DNA of 64,000 bases from Desulfovibrio inopinatus DSM 10711 (lineage in GTDB: Bacteria; Desulfobacterota; Desulfovibrionia; Desulfovibrionales; Desulfovibrionaceae): assembly GCF_000429305.1 (NCBI RefSeq), contig NZ_KE386878.1:1-64000 (forward strand), written 5' to 3'. The notes below the pieces were generated by a model, which did not search any database, had not been told where the DNA came from, and saw only the letters and a list, made by a program, of their open reading frames with translations. The first letter of the stretch is position 1. Each line of letters opens with the position of its first letter. This document shows positions 17,758 to 25,819 of the stretch, piece by piece. Made by a program: the position numbers and the translations under genes.

Positions 17758-18591
17758 CTATGCGTTGTTGGTATGTATCAGATGATAAATATCTCTGAGC
17801 TGTTCAAGTAATTGCGACAATTCAGCGATGGGGATCATATTGGGCCCATCGCATGGAGCGTTGTCAGGGGTGGGATGTGTTTCTAGAAAGATACCGGTGA
17901 CAGCTCCTGTTGCCATCGCAGCCCGCGCTAAATGAGGGACATATTGGCGTTGGCCACCGCTACTTACGCCTTTTGCCCCGGGAAGTTGAACGGAGTGAGT
18001 CGCATCAAATATGACAGGAGCCTGACATGTTTCGGACATAATTTGTAATCCTCGCATGTCCACGACCAAATTGCCGTAGCCAAAAGACGTACCGCGCTCA
18101 CAAACGCAAAAATGGTCATCTGGAACACCAGCGGCTCGCGCTGCTTGACGTGCTTTTTCCAGAACATTTTGCATGTCCCAAGGAGCGAGGAATTGGCCTT
18201 TTTTGAAATTAACCGGTTTTCCTGCAGCTGCAACAGCGGCAATGAAGTCTGATTGGCGGCACAAAAAAGCTGGTGTTTGCAGAACGTCAACAACTTCACT
18301 GACTGGACCTACTTGCCATGGCTCATGGACATCGGTCAGCACGGGGATGTTCAGCGTTTCTTTGATTTCATTGAGGATTGCCAGGCCTTCCTCCATTCCT
18401 GTGCCTCGAAAGCTGGTAATGGAGGAGCGGTTTGCTTTGTCAAACGAGGACTTGTAAATAAAAGGAAGAGAAAGCTTCGAGAAGATATTCTTTAGCTGTT
18501 CCGCTGTTTCCAATGCAAAAGCTCTTGATTCAATAGCACACGGGCCACAAATAAAGAAGAGTGATTTGAAATTAAAACTATTCTTTTCCAT
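17758..18591 (-). CDS. kdsA: 3-deoxy-8-phosphooctulonate synthase
   Basis: 277 residues, usual length for KdsA. Conserved blocks: [93 protein letters not shown] and the C-terminal DGPNMIP. It condenses arabinose-5-phosphate with phosphoenolpyruvate. The Cys in GPCAIES and the His/Asp/Glu set fit either the metal-dependent or -independent class; CDGPNMIP (Cys before DGPN) agrees with the metal-dependent type. AAGGA precedes the ATG; the kdsB-kdsC gene begins 13 bases after the stop. Confidence 0.95.
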   Translation of the reverse strand: MEKNSFNFKSLFFICGPCAIESRAFALETAEQLKNIFSKLSLPFIYKSSFDKANRSSITSFRGTGMEEGLAILNEIKETLNIPVLTDVHEPWQVGPVSEVVDVLQTPAFLCRQSDFIAAVAAAGKPVNFKKGQFLAPWDMQNVLEKARQAARAAGVPDDHFCVCERGTSFGYGNLVVDMRGLQIMSETCQAPVIFDATHSVQLPGAKGVSSGGQRQYVPHLARAAMATGAVTGIFLETHPTPDNAPCDGPNMIPIAELSQLLEQLRDIYHLIHTNNA

Positions 18592-18691
18592 TCTCTTTCC
18601 TTATGCGGTGGTTAGGAAATTGGATTTGGTCTCTTGCGACATGGTAATAACGTCCTTGACGCAGTGGGAAGACGTATCAATACGTAGTTCA

Positions 18692-19645
18692 TTACAGGTC
18701 GTAGACCTGGATGACCCCAACAACCGCGTCTTTGTCGACGACCAGCAATGATGTGATTTTATGCTGGTTCATCAGAGCTTCTGCATCGACCAATTTCATC
18801 TTCGGAGCAACGAATTTCGGCTGAGGACTTGCGAGATCACACGCATGTAACGTAAAAAATTGATCTTTCTTGTCACTCATCGCGCGCCGTAAATCGCCGT
18901 CGGAAATAACACCATAAAGGTTGTTATTCTTGGTGAGAACGATCGCCAATCCTAATCGTCCCCTACTAATAGCGTGGGCAACTTCAACCATAGTGTCGGT
19001 TTCTTGTACAAACGGAAGGTTTGAACTTTTCATAACCATATCGACGGTTGTCAGAAGCCGTCGTCCCAGTGAACCACCGGGATGGAATCTCGCGAAGTCG
19101 TCAGGCATGAAATTACGTGCCTTCATCAACGTCATCGCGAGGGCATCTCCAATAACGAGTGTTGCCGTTGTGGAGGATGTTGGTGCAAGTTGGAGAGGGC
19201 AGGCTTCTTGCGTTACGCTGATATCAAAAATATAGTCTGCGTTCTGCGCAAGCGTTGATTTCGTACAGCCGGTCATGACGATCAGCGTATTTTCATTCTT
19301 TTTTACAAATGAAACCAGCCTAAGTAATTCTTCAGTTTCTCCAGAATACGATATCGCCAAAACAATATCATCCTTGCCTATCATTCCCAAATCGCCATGG
19401 TATGCTTCAGAAGGATGGACAAAGAAACTTGAAGTCCCAGTGCTGGAAAGTGTCGCCGCTATTTTTTTCCCAATTATTCCTGATTTCCCAATCCCAGTGA
19501 TGACGACCTTTGACCCATTTGATAATAAAACATCAATGATTTCATCGATATTTTGAGGAATTTTTCTTTTAAGCTTTGATATTGATTCAACCTCAATATC
19601 AATGACATTTTCAAATATATCTTTACAAAAATCATATGAAATCAT
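18692..19645 (-). CDS. kdsD: Arabinose-5-phosphate isomerase (SIS + two CBS domains)
   Basis: 317 residues from the ATG at 19645; the frame extends 12 codons to a TTG that lacks a ribosome site. The SIS domain (~35-180) has VVITGIGKSGIIGKKIAATL, STGTSSFFVHP, YSGETEELLRL and LAPTSSTTATLVIGDALA, as in KdsD/KpsF. Two CBS domains follow (~200-317). It turns ribulose-5-phosphate into arabinose-5-phosphate, the first committed step toward Kdo. It is ~100 bases upstream of kdsA on the same strand. The C-terminus ends soon after GVIQVYDL, slightly short compared with E. coli KdsD. Confidence 0.93.
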   Translation of the reverse strand: MISYDFCKDIFENVIDIEVESISKLKRKIPQNIDEIIDVLLSNGSKVVITGIGKSGIIGKKIAATLSSTGTSSFFVHPSEAYHGDLGMIGKDDIVLAISYSGETEELLRLVSFVKKNENTLIVMTGCTKSTLAQNADYIFDISVTQEACPLQLAPTSSTTATLVIGDALAMTLMKARNFMPDDFARFHPGGSLGRRLLTTVDMVMKSSNLPFVQETDTMVEVAHAISRGRLGLAIVLTKNNNLYGVISDGDLRRAMSDKKDQFFTLHACDLASPQPKFVAPKMKLVDAEALMNQHKITSLLVVDKDAVVGVIQVYDL

Positions 19646-19860
19646 TGGGATATCTCTACAGTGTTGTATGCTCAGCGACAATGTCGAGAACAGTATTGTG
19701 TGGTGTATGGCATGCTATTGGTCTCAAATTTTTTGGAGCTGTACAATTAAGATATATTTAAATTGTACTCGGTAAGAATATTTTCAGTAAAAAGATACTC
19801 TTTCCGCTTTGCTATAATGCATGCACATCATGTCACGCGCGTTCAACATAAAGAGTGGGC

Positions 19861-20868
19861 TTACGTTTTATATTTTTGTTCTTTTACCTGGAGCCAATCC
19901 CACGCTGTCTGAAGAATTGTCTTAATAGACGAAGACTGTGGGGTCCAGTTGAGTGTGCTGAGCATCTTTTGAGCGTTCCCCACTAATTTTGCTGGGTCAC
20001 CTGGACGACGCTGTCCATATATAACGTTGATGCCACGGCCTGTAATTTCACGCGCGGAGTCAATGATTTCCTTAACAGAAAATCCTTGGCCGTTACCGAG
20101 GTTGAAAACATATTCTCCCGGCTGATCAAACAAATGGTCCAAAGCTAAGCAATGCGCAGAGGAAAGATCATTGACATGTATATAGTCACGGATACACGTC
20201 CCATCTGGAGTTTCATAATCTGTTCCAAAGACAGTAATAGATCGTGATTGATCTCGTGCTGCTTCAAGAACAAGGGGAATAAGATGTGTTTCCGGGTCAT
20301 GCCATTCCCCTATGCGTCCTCCCGGATCAGCGCCGGCTGCATTGAAGTAGCGTAATGCGGCATACCCTAATCCATAGGCTTGCGCTGCATCGGCCATGAT
20401 GTGTTCCATCATGAGTTTTGTGCGGCCGTATGGATTGATTGGATTTTGAGGATGGTTTTCTGTAATAGGAATTTCTTGGGGAGTGCCGTAAACGGCACAT
20501 GTAGACGAAAAGACCAATGTCTTCACGTCAAATTCTTGCATAACCTCAAGAAGGTTCAACGTATTAGCAACGTTATTGATATAATATTTATACGGGTCGG
20601 TGACGGATTCTCCGACATACGCATATGCCGCAAAATGCATCACCGCATCGATCTTGTATTGTGAAAACAGCAGTCGAAGTTGATTCTTGTCGGCGAGATC
20701 ACCCAGGATGAATTTACCCCATTGTACGAACGACTCATGTCCATATACAAGATTGTCGAAAATTATGGTGTTGTATCCGCGCTCGTTGAGAGCGCAGTTG
20801 ATATGAGAACCAATATATCCGGCTCCTCCGACAATAAGAATAGTGGGTTTAGTCTGTATGGCGTTCAT
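19861..20868 (-). CDS. galE: UDP-glucose 4-epimerase
   Basis: 335 residues. NAD-binding GGAGYIGSHI at the N-terminus, the catalytic Ser/Tyr/Lys set in SSTCAVYG and INPYGRTKLMMEH, and YFNAAGADPGGRIGEWHDPETHLIPL and RPGDPAKLVGN as in short-chain-type GalE. Converts UDP-glucose and UDP-galactose (or the N-acetyl forms), feeding glycan synthesis. It starts 38 bases after the PAPS-synthetase-like gene and is probably in one operon with it. Confidence 0.93.
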   Translation of the reverse strand: MNAIQTKPTILIVGGAGYIGSHINCALNERGYNTIIFDNLVYGHESFVQWGKFILGDLADKNQLRLLFSQYKIDAVMHFAAYAYVGESVTDPYKYYINNVANTLNLLEVMQEFDVKTLVFSSTCAVYGTPQEIPITENHPQNPINPYGRTKLMMEHIMADAAQAYGLGYAALRYFNAAGADPGGRIGEWHDPETHLIPLVLEAARDQSRSITVFGTDYETPDGTCIRDYIHVNDLSSAHCLALDHLFDQPGEYVFNLGNGQGFSVKEIIDSAREITGRGINVIYGQRRPGDPAKLVGNAQKMLSTLNWTPQSSSIKTILQTAWDWLQVKEQKYKT

Positions 20869-20906
20869 ATATGTCGTCGTATTGGTGTAAAAAGTAACAT
20901 AACGTG

Positions 20907-22622
20907 TTAAAAAATATACCCTTGTTCTCTGAGGAAGAGCAAAGCATCATGGGCTGCTTCAGCGGGGCTGATATTTGAGGTGTCGATGTTGAGATCCGCC
21001 GATGTTGGTTTTTCATACGGATCATCAATACCTGTCACCCCTTTCATGATGCCGGCCCGTGCCTTGGCGTAGATGCCTTTTCTATCACGACGTTCACATA
21101 TTTCAAGTGGAGTAGACAAGAATATTTCAATGAATCCACCATATTTTTCAACGCGATCTCGAGCGGCACGGCGTGATTCTTCATAGGGAGCGATGGGAGC
21201 ACATATAGCAATTCCGCGGTTTTTAGTAATTTCGCTCGCCACAAAACCGATGCGTTTGACGTTCAAGTTGCGGTGTTCCTTAGAGAAACTGAGTTCACTG
21301 GAGAGATTTTCACGCACAATATCTCCATCGAGCAATGTGACGGGACGACCACGCATTTCCGAAAGCTTGATAAACAGAACCTTTGCGAGCGTCGATTTGC
21401 CGGCTCCGGATAATCCGGTGATGAAGAGCGTGAAACCTTGTCGGGAACGTGGAGGGAAATTCAGGCGAAGTTCATTGATGATTTCAGGATAGGAATACCA
21501 TTCCGGAATCTCAAGGTCGGTATCAAGTCTTCGCTTAAACTCGGCCGGGGAGAGTGATTTTACTGTCGTTGGGTCGGCAATATCGTCCAGCACGACATAT
21601 TGCGCTTTTTCTTCGATATATCCCATGGGGCGCAAGGGGATGGTCGAAATATCGATTTCTTCCTCATATTCTTCTACCAAGCGCAATGCTTCTCCCTTGG
21701 GATAAAAGCGGTCGTTGGTGTCCATGCCGCTATACGGATCGCATTGATCTTCAGCGATACAAATATGAGAGACACCATAATTTTTTTGGAGAATAGCCCG
21801 CCACAAGGCTTCGCGTGGGCCGGCTTTGAGCGTGGCCATGGGGAGGATACCGAGTTCCACCATGTTTTTTGGAAATGTTTTCACAAATTCCTGGAAGCAT
21901 CGAACTAAGACAAAGTGATCCACATCGCCGAGTTTGGGCTGTTCAATAATAAGCTGCAAAAAGAGGCTTGCCCCGGCTTCTCTCGCTGCGGCGAACAGCA
22001 TTTCACGTTCGGCCCGGTGCAAGACATTTTCCGATTGAAAGGCGATGATGTTGCGCCATCCCTTCTTATTGAAAATACGGTGCGCTTCCCAGGGAGCCAA
22101 GCGTAAGTCCGTAAAATCGTAATGTTGGGGCAGGTGTAGTCCTTCCAACCGCCCACCGATCAAGACGGGACCGGTTTGTTCGAAAAGGTGCTGAACGCCG
22201 GGATGCAGATCGGGATTGTCTGTTCCGAAAAGAGCTTGGGCTTCGCGCCGTTTGTCTGGCCTGAAGCATTCTTCAACGTGAAGAACCGCAAGCATGAATC
22301 CTTCCGGATCGCGAATAGCGACGGGCATGCCCGGTTCTATACCTTCGGCGACCTTTTCACTGACATCAAGGCAAATGGGCATGGGCCACAATGTCGAGTC
22401 GCAGAGGCGCATCGTGTCGAGAACGGATTCGTATTCTTTGCGACAGAGATATCCGGCGAGAGGATAACATGCTCTGTTAAGCAAGAGCTCAAGGTCGCAC
22501 AGTTGACGAAGATTGAGCTTGAGAGATGGAAAGTCGATTGATTCCTTACGCAGGTTATCAGCTCGACGGATATGGACAATGAGGCTTTCGGAATACGCGG
22601 AATTATTGAGTGATGTAAGCAT
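20907..22622 (-). CDS. Sulfurylase-like / adenylylsulfate kinase fusion (sulfurylase site degenerate)
   Basis: 571 residues. Residues ~1-375 align with ATP sulfurylase (AGPREALWRAIL is well kept), but the two nucleotide motifs are changed: the QTRNPxHxxH site reads QSENVLHRAE, and the GRDHAG site reads AEDQCD. Residues ~390-571 are an APS kinase with an intact P-loop GLSGAGKSTLA, LLDGDIVRENLS and FIEIFLSTPLEICERRD. So the kinase half should make PAPS from APS, while the sulfurylase half may be inactive and serve binding or regulation. A sulfate reducer has a separate, very abundant Sat for dissimilation. With galE and a sulfotransferase nearby, supply of PAPS for glycan sulfation is the likely role. 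Confidence 0.88.
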   Translation of the reverse strand: MLTSLNNSAYSESLIVHIRRADNLRKESIDFPSLKLNLRQLCDLELLLNRACYPLAGYLCRKEYESVLDTMRLCDSTLWPMPICLDVSEKVAEGIEPGMPVAIRDPEGFMLAVLHVEECFRPDKRREAQALFGTDNPDLHPGVQHLFEQTGPVLIGGRLEGLHLPQHYDFTDLRLAPWEAHRIFNKKGWRNIIAFQSENVLHRAEREMLFAAAREAGASLFLQLIIEQPKLGDVDHFVLVRCFQEFVKTFPKNMVELGILPMATLKAGPREALWRAILQKNYGVSHICIAEDQCDPYSGMDTNDRFYPKGEALRLVEEYEEEIDISTIPLRPMGYIEEKAQYVVLDDIADPTTVKSLSPAEFKRRLDTDLEIPEWYSYPEIINELRLNFPPRSRQGFTLFITGLSGAGKSTLAKVLFIKLSEMRGRPVTLLDGDIVRENLSSELSFSKEHRNLNVKRIGFVASEITKNRGIAICAPIAPYEESRRAARDRVEKYGGFIEIFLSTPLEICERRDRKGIYAKARAGIMKGVTGIDDPYEKPTSADLNIDTSNISPAEAAHDALLFLREQGYIF

Positions 22623-22812
22623 CGTTCACGCTGGGTTGAGGTCGCAAGCAACGGAAGAATTAAGCCGAAACCAAGCAGGGTGTGGTGTTTCACACCATGT
22701 GGCGATGACCATTATCGTGTTGCAACAAAAAAAGCGAGTATTCAAATGAAGAAAATGTGAAGGTAACGAGAGAAAGAGCGCGAGAGTCTCTAAAATGTCA
22801 CATGAAATACAT
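22623..22812. other. Upstream region of the sulfurylase/APS-kinase gene
   Basis: 190 bases without gene character, between the terminator at 22813 and the APS-kinase fusion start. It must hold that operon's promoter; no consensus pair of boxes stands out to me. Confidence 0.4.
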
Positions 22813-22844
22813 TGAAAAGGCGCGGATACATGTACCCGCGCCTT
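22813..22844 (-). terminator. Intrinsic terminator of the carbamoyltransferase operon
   Basis: Read leftward, AAGGCGCGG (complement of 22836-22844) pairs with CCGCGCCTT (complement of 22817-22825), 9 bp with a short loop, followed by TTTT. It lies 77 bases after the carbamoyltransferase stop. Confidence 0.75.
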
Positions 22845-22920
22845 CTTGTTCGTGTTTGTTTCGTTCAGCACAGGGCTCGCAAGAGCGATACCGAAACGAA
22901 GAACGGAAGGATGAAAATCA

Positions 22921-24786
22921 TTAGTCGAGTTCGTACATATCCCGCCAGTTGCTGTGCTCTTGCCATTCGGGTTGTGCGGACTTTTCGAAGAGAAAGTCAC
23001 CCAAAACAAGATAGTCCATCTCGGTGCGCATAAAGCACTGATAGGCATCGAGCGGTGTGCAGACGATCGGTTCTCCTCGTACATTGAAGCTCGTGTTGAC
23101 AACCAGACCGCATCCTTGCGTTTTGTTAAACGTCTCAATGAGCGTGTGATAGCGAGGATTGGTCTTTTTGCTGACGCTTTGAATTCGTGCCGAAAAGTCC
23201 ACATGGGTGACTGCAGGGATGTCTGAACGTACATTGTAGAGCCTGTCGTACATAGGTTGGCTCCAATAGTCGTCAGGTAACGGATTGCAGCGTGCCTCCT
23301 GGACCGGAGCCACGATAAGCATGTACGGGGAACTTCGATCGAGATCGAAGTAGGTTTGTACTTCTTCTTCAAGAACAGAAGGCGCAAAGGGTCTGAATCC
23401 TTCGCGGTACTTAATCTTGAGATTCAACTTTTTCTGCATTTCCGGATTGCGCGGATCGCCAAGAATACTCCGGTTTCCCAAAGCACGAGGCCCGTATTCC
23501 ATACGTCCTTGAAACCAGCCTACAACACTGCCTTCGGCCAGAAGGCGACTCACCGTGGTACACAGGTCTTCAAACGTATCATAGGTGGTGTACGGTGCAT
23601 GGTATTTCGTCGCCACGCGTTTGCAATCGACTGGACTAAATTCCGGACCGAGGTACGAGCCTGCCATTTGATCGGCTTGTCCAGGGGGAAGCGGCTGGCG
23701 GTCTTTCTCGAGAAAGATGTGCCAAGCTGCTAACCCAGCGCCCACAGCACCGCCAGCGTCTCCAGCAGCAGGTTGAATCCAGACATCTTCAAAAATGCCT
23801 TTGCGAAGAAGTTTACCATTCGCCACACAATTGAGCGAAACACCACCGGCCATGGTCAAATATGAACATCCAGTGAGTTCCCGAGCTGTCTGTGCTAACG
23901 AAAAGACAACTTCTTCCGTAATCTCCTGAATGGCCAGGGCCATGTCCATATATTCCTGGGTCAGTTCGGATTCCGGTGCGCGCTTGGGGACGTCAAAAAG
24001 TTTTTCCCACTTCTTATCGCAACACATGGTCAGGCCTGTTGCATAATTGAAGTAGTCCATGTTGAGCAACAGGGAGCCATCGGGACGCAGGTCGACAAGT
24101 TGATCAAGAATACATTCTTTGAACCGGGCAACGCGGTCACTATCAACAATCCCGTAAGGTGCCAGGCCCATAAGCTTGTATTCGCCACTATTGACCTTGA
24201 ATCCGCAAAAGTAGGTAAATGCAGAATAGAGCAACCCCAGCGAATGCGGGAAGTCGAGTTCGCGCAAGAATGTGATGTCGCGCCCTTTCCCTTTGCCAAT
24301 CGTTGTGGTGGCCCATTCGCCCACTCCGTCAATTGTCAAAATTGCCGCTTCTTCGAAAGGAGATGGGTAGAACGCACTCGCCGCGTGGGACAGGTGATGT
24401 TCGGGAAAAAGGATTTGAGGTTTTCCCGGTCCGAGCTTGGCCAGCTCTTTGCGCAGCATACTGCGCATAAGCAATTTTTCTTTAATCCACACCGGCATGG
24501 AAGACAAAAAGCTTCGCAGTCCCGAGGGAGCGAACCCGTGGTAGGTTTCAAGAAGTCGCTCGAATTTGACGTATGGCTTATCATAAAAGGCGACAGCCGT
24601 GAGGTCGGACAATGACAATCCGGCTTCTTCTAAAACATATGATGCTGCATGCGTTGGAAAATCCGGGTCGTGTTTTTTGCGGGTGAATCGTTCTTCATGG
24701 GCCGCAGCGACAATGTCTCCGTCCATAATGAGGGCGGCGGCACTGTCATGGTAATAGGCCGAGATTCCCAGAATAGCTTGGGGCAT
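22921..24786 (-). CDS. O-carbamoyltransferase, NodU/CmcH/SxtI family
   Basis: 621 residues with AAAGG before the ATG. The N-terminal Kae1-like domain begins ILGISAYYHDSAAALI and has the metal-binding His pair in FPEHHLSHAASAFYPS plus the nucleotide site TIDGVGEW; MAGGVSLNC is also present. The C-terminal YrdC-like part includes WFQGRMEYGPRALGNRSIL, FRPFAPSVL and NTSFNVRGEPIV. Such enzymes move a carbamoyl group from carbamoyl phosphate to a hydroxyl on a sugar, antibiotic or toxin. The two genes upstream encode DUF5989 and SxtJ-like membrane proteins, the same set seen as SxtI/J/K in saxitoxin clusters and in many surface-polysaccharide clusters. Here the acceptor is most likely a surface glycan. 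Confidence 0.92.
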   Translation of the reverse strand: MPQAILGISAYYHDSAAALIMDGDIVAAAHEERFTRKKHDPDFPTHAASYVLEEAGLSLSDLTAVAFYDKPYVKFERLLETYHGFAPSGLRSFLSSMPVWIKEKLLMRSMLRKELAKLGPGKPQILFPEHHLSHAASAFYPSPFEEAAILTIDGVGEWATTTIGKGKGRDITFLRELDFPHSLGLLYSAFTYFCGFKVNSGEYKLMGLAPYGIVDSDRVARFKECILDQLVDLRPDGSLLLNMDYFNYATGLTMCCDKKWEKLFDVPKRAPESELTQEYMDMALAIQEITEEVVFSLAQTARELTGCSYLTMAGGVSLNCVANGKLLRKGIFEDVWIQPAAGDAGGAVGAGLAAWHIFLEKDRQPLPPGQADQMAGSYLGPEFSPVDCKRVATKYHAPYTTYDTFEDLCTTVSRLLAEGSVVGWFQGRMEYGPRALGNRSILGDPRNPEMQKKLNLKIKYREGFRPFAPSVLEEEVQTYFDLDRSSPYMLIVAPVQEARCNPLPDDYWSQPMYDRLYNVRSDIPAVTHVDFSARIQSVSKKTNPRYHTLIETFNKTQGCGLVVNTSFNVRGEPIVCTPLDAYQCFMRTEMDYLVLGDFLFEKSAQPEWQEHSNWRDMYELD

Positions 24787-24808
24787 GGCGGACCTTTCTC
24801 GTTTAGCT

Positions 24809-24896
24809 GGCTGCCTTCAACATTGTATTTCGGAAAGTATGCACCCACCATGGAACCATGAAGTGAGTCCATAGCGTCGAAACGTTGAAGGCAGCC
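24809..24896. repeat. Perfect 13-bp inverted repeat between two genes of the carbamoyltransferase module
   Basis: GGCTGCCTTCAAC (24809-24821) is exactly complementary to 24884-24896, enclosing 62 bases. It fills the gap between the DUF5989 gene and the carbamoyltransferase gene, so the joint mRNA could form a long-armed stem there. No T-run follows. Confidence 0.7.
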
Positions 24897-24923
24897 CGTG
24901 AATATGGATTAAGCAACGACCGC

Positions 24924-25073
24924 TTAGAACAACGTATAAACAAATGGCGCAATGGCTGTGCCACTGGTCAACACAACAAGAACGCCGAAGAGCAATAACA
25001 CCAGAATGACGGGCAAAAGCCAGAATTTTTTGCGGACTCTTAAAAATCCCCACAATTCTTTCAGAAATTCCAT
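24924..25073 (-). CDS. DUF5989 / SxtK-like single-pass membrane protein
   Basis: 49 residues from the ATG at 25073, with GGAGG at ideal distance; the frame extends 12 codons upstream without a site. The sequence MEFLKELWGFLRVRKKFWLL followed by a strongly hydrophobic helix and TSGTAIAPFVYTLF is the standard form of the DUF5989 family. These mini-proteins travel with carbamoyltransferases and SxtJ proteins; their role is unknown, perhaps anchoring the enzyme at the membrane. It is easily missed because of size. Confidence 0.88.
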   Translation of the reverse strand: MEFLKELWGFLRVRKKFWLLPVILVLLLFGVLVVLTSGTAIAPFVYTLF

Positions 25074-25169
25074 GAAACAATCCTCCGAGATGCTGAGCGG
25101 CCGGCTCAATGCCGATTATAGCCACGCAGTCTAGGTATCGAAAGTAATACGTGATCGGTGAATGTGAGC

Positions 25170-25577
25170 TTAATACGGTTGTTCGATGTCGTTGGCTGTA
25201 AACGTATGGTCGCGCACACGAAAAACCGAATCCGTGCTCTTTTTCCATTTGCGTTTCTGCATGGCATCAGCGCCAAACAGGCTGCGAGCCAGGCCAACTG
25301 GCGTGACCACAAGCAGGAAAACCACGGAAAGGAGAATTTTGGACATGACTGTCCCCAGAAGGTGAGACAGTCCGAACCAGAGTTTTGCCGCCGGCTTGAA
25401 AAAAGTCGGCCAAATCATGGTCATCACCAAGATGGCAATGGCCGCCAAAAGGGCTTCCTGTCGATGCGTAAATAGAAGGACAAGCAGACAAATAAGTGTA
25501 AAAGCCATACCCGTATCTCGGGCTTGGGCTTTGCTGGCGGTAAGCCAAAAGTTTGTCTTTTCAGACTGTTGCGTCAT
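25170..25577 (-). CDS. SxtJ-like membrane protein
   Basis: 135 residues from the ATG at 25577 (AAGGA upstream); the open frame continues to 25691 but without a site. Three hydrophobic segments lie at about 24-38, 41-58 and 78-97, the third followed by LLVVTPVGLARSLFGADAM, the recognisable C-terminal block of SxtJ-family proteins. The tail is basic, then ends DHTFTANDIEQPY. It heads the module SxtJ-DUF5989-carbamoyltransferase. Function unknown; a membrane scaffold for carbamoylation is an inference from co-occurrence only. Confidence 0.82.
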   Translation of the reverse strand: MTQQSEKTNFWLTASKAQARDTGMAFTLICLLVLLFTHRQEALLAAIAILVMTMIWPTFFKPAAKLWFGLSHLLGTVMSKILLSVVFLLVVTPVGLARSLFGADAMQKRKWKKSTDSVFRVRDHTFTANDIEQPY

Positions 25578-25819
25578 TGTATATTCCTTGGAACAGCGAA
25601 TGCTGCTCAGGGTTTGGGCCAACACTTGGATAAGGCTGTGCGAATTTGCCAGATTTACGGCAAGGTAGCAAGTCAGGCTTCCTTTCGGCAAAATTGTGAA
25701 GAATACGATGTATTTTGTTAAAAAACTTGCGTCATGTGTGTGCTTTGCCTATCTCCATGGATATCTTCATCCTGCTTTGTGGTATTTGATTTCGCCGATT
25801 GGCCTAACGAGGAGGAGAA

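Noticed and set aside
22626-23387. 253-codon leftward frame overlapping the carbamoyltransferase end
   Set aside because: Shadow frame of the carbamoyltransferase; crosses the terminator at 22813 and has no protein-family features.
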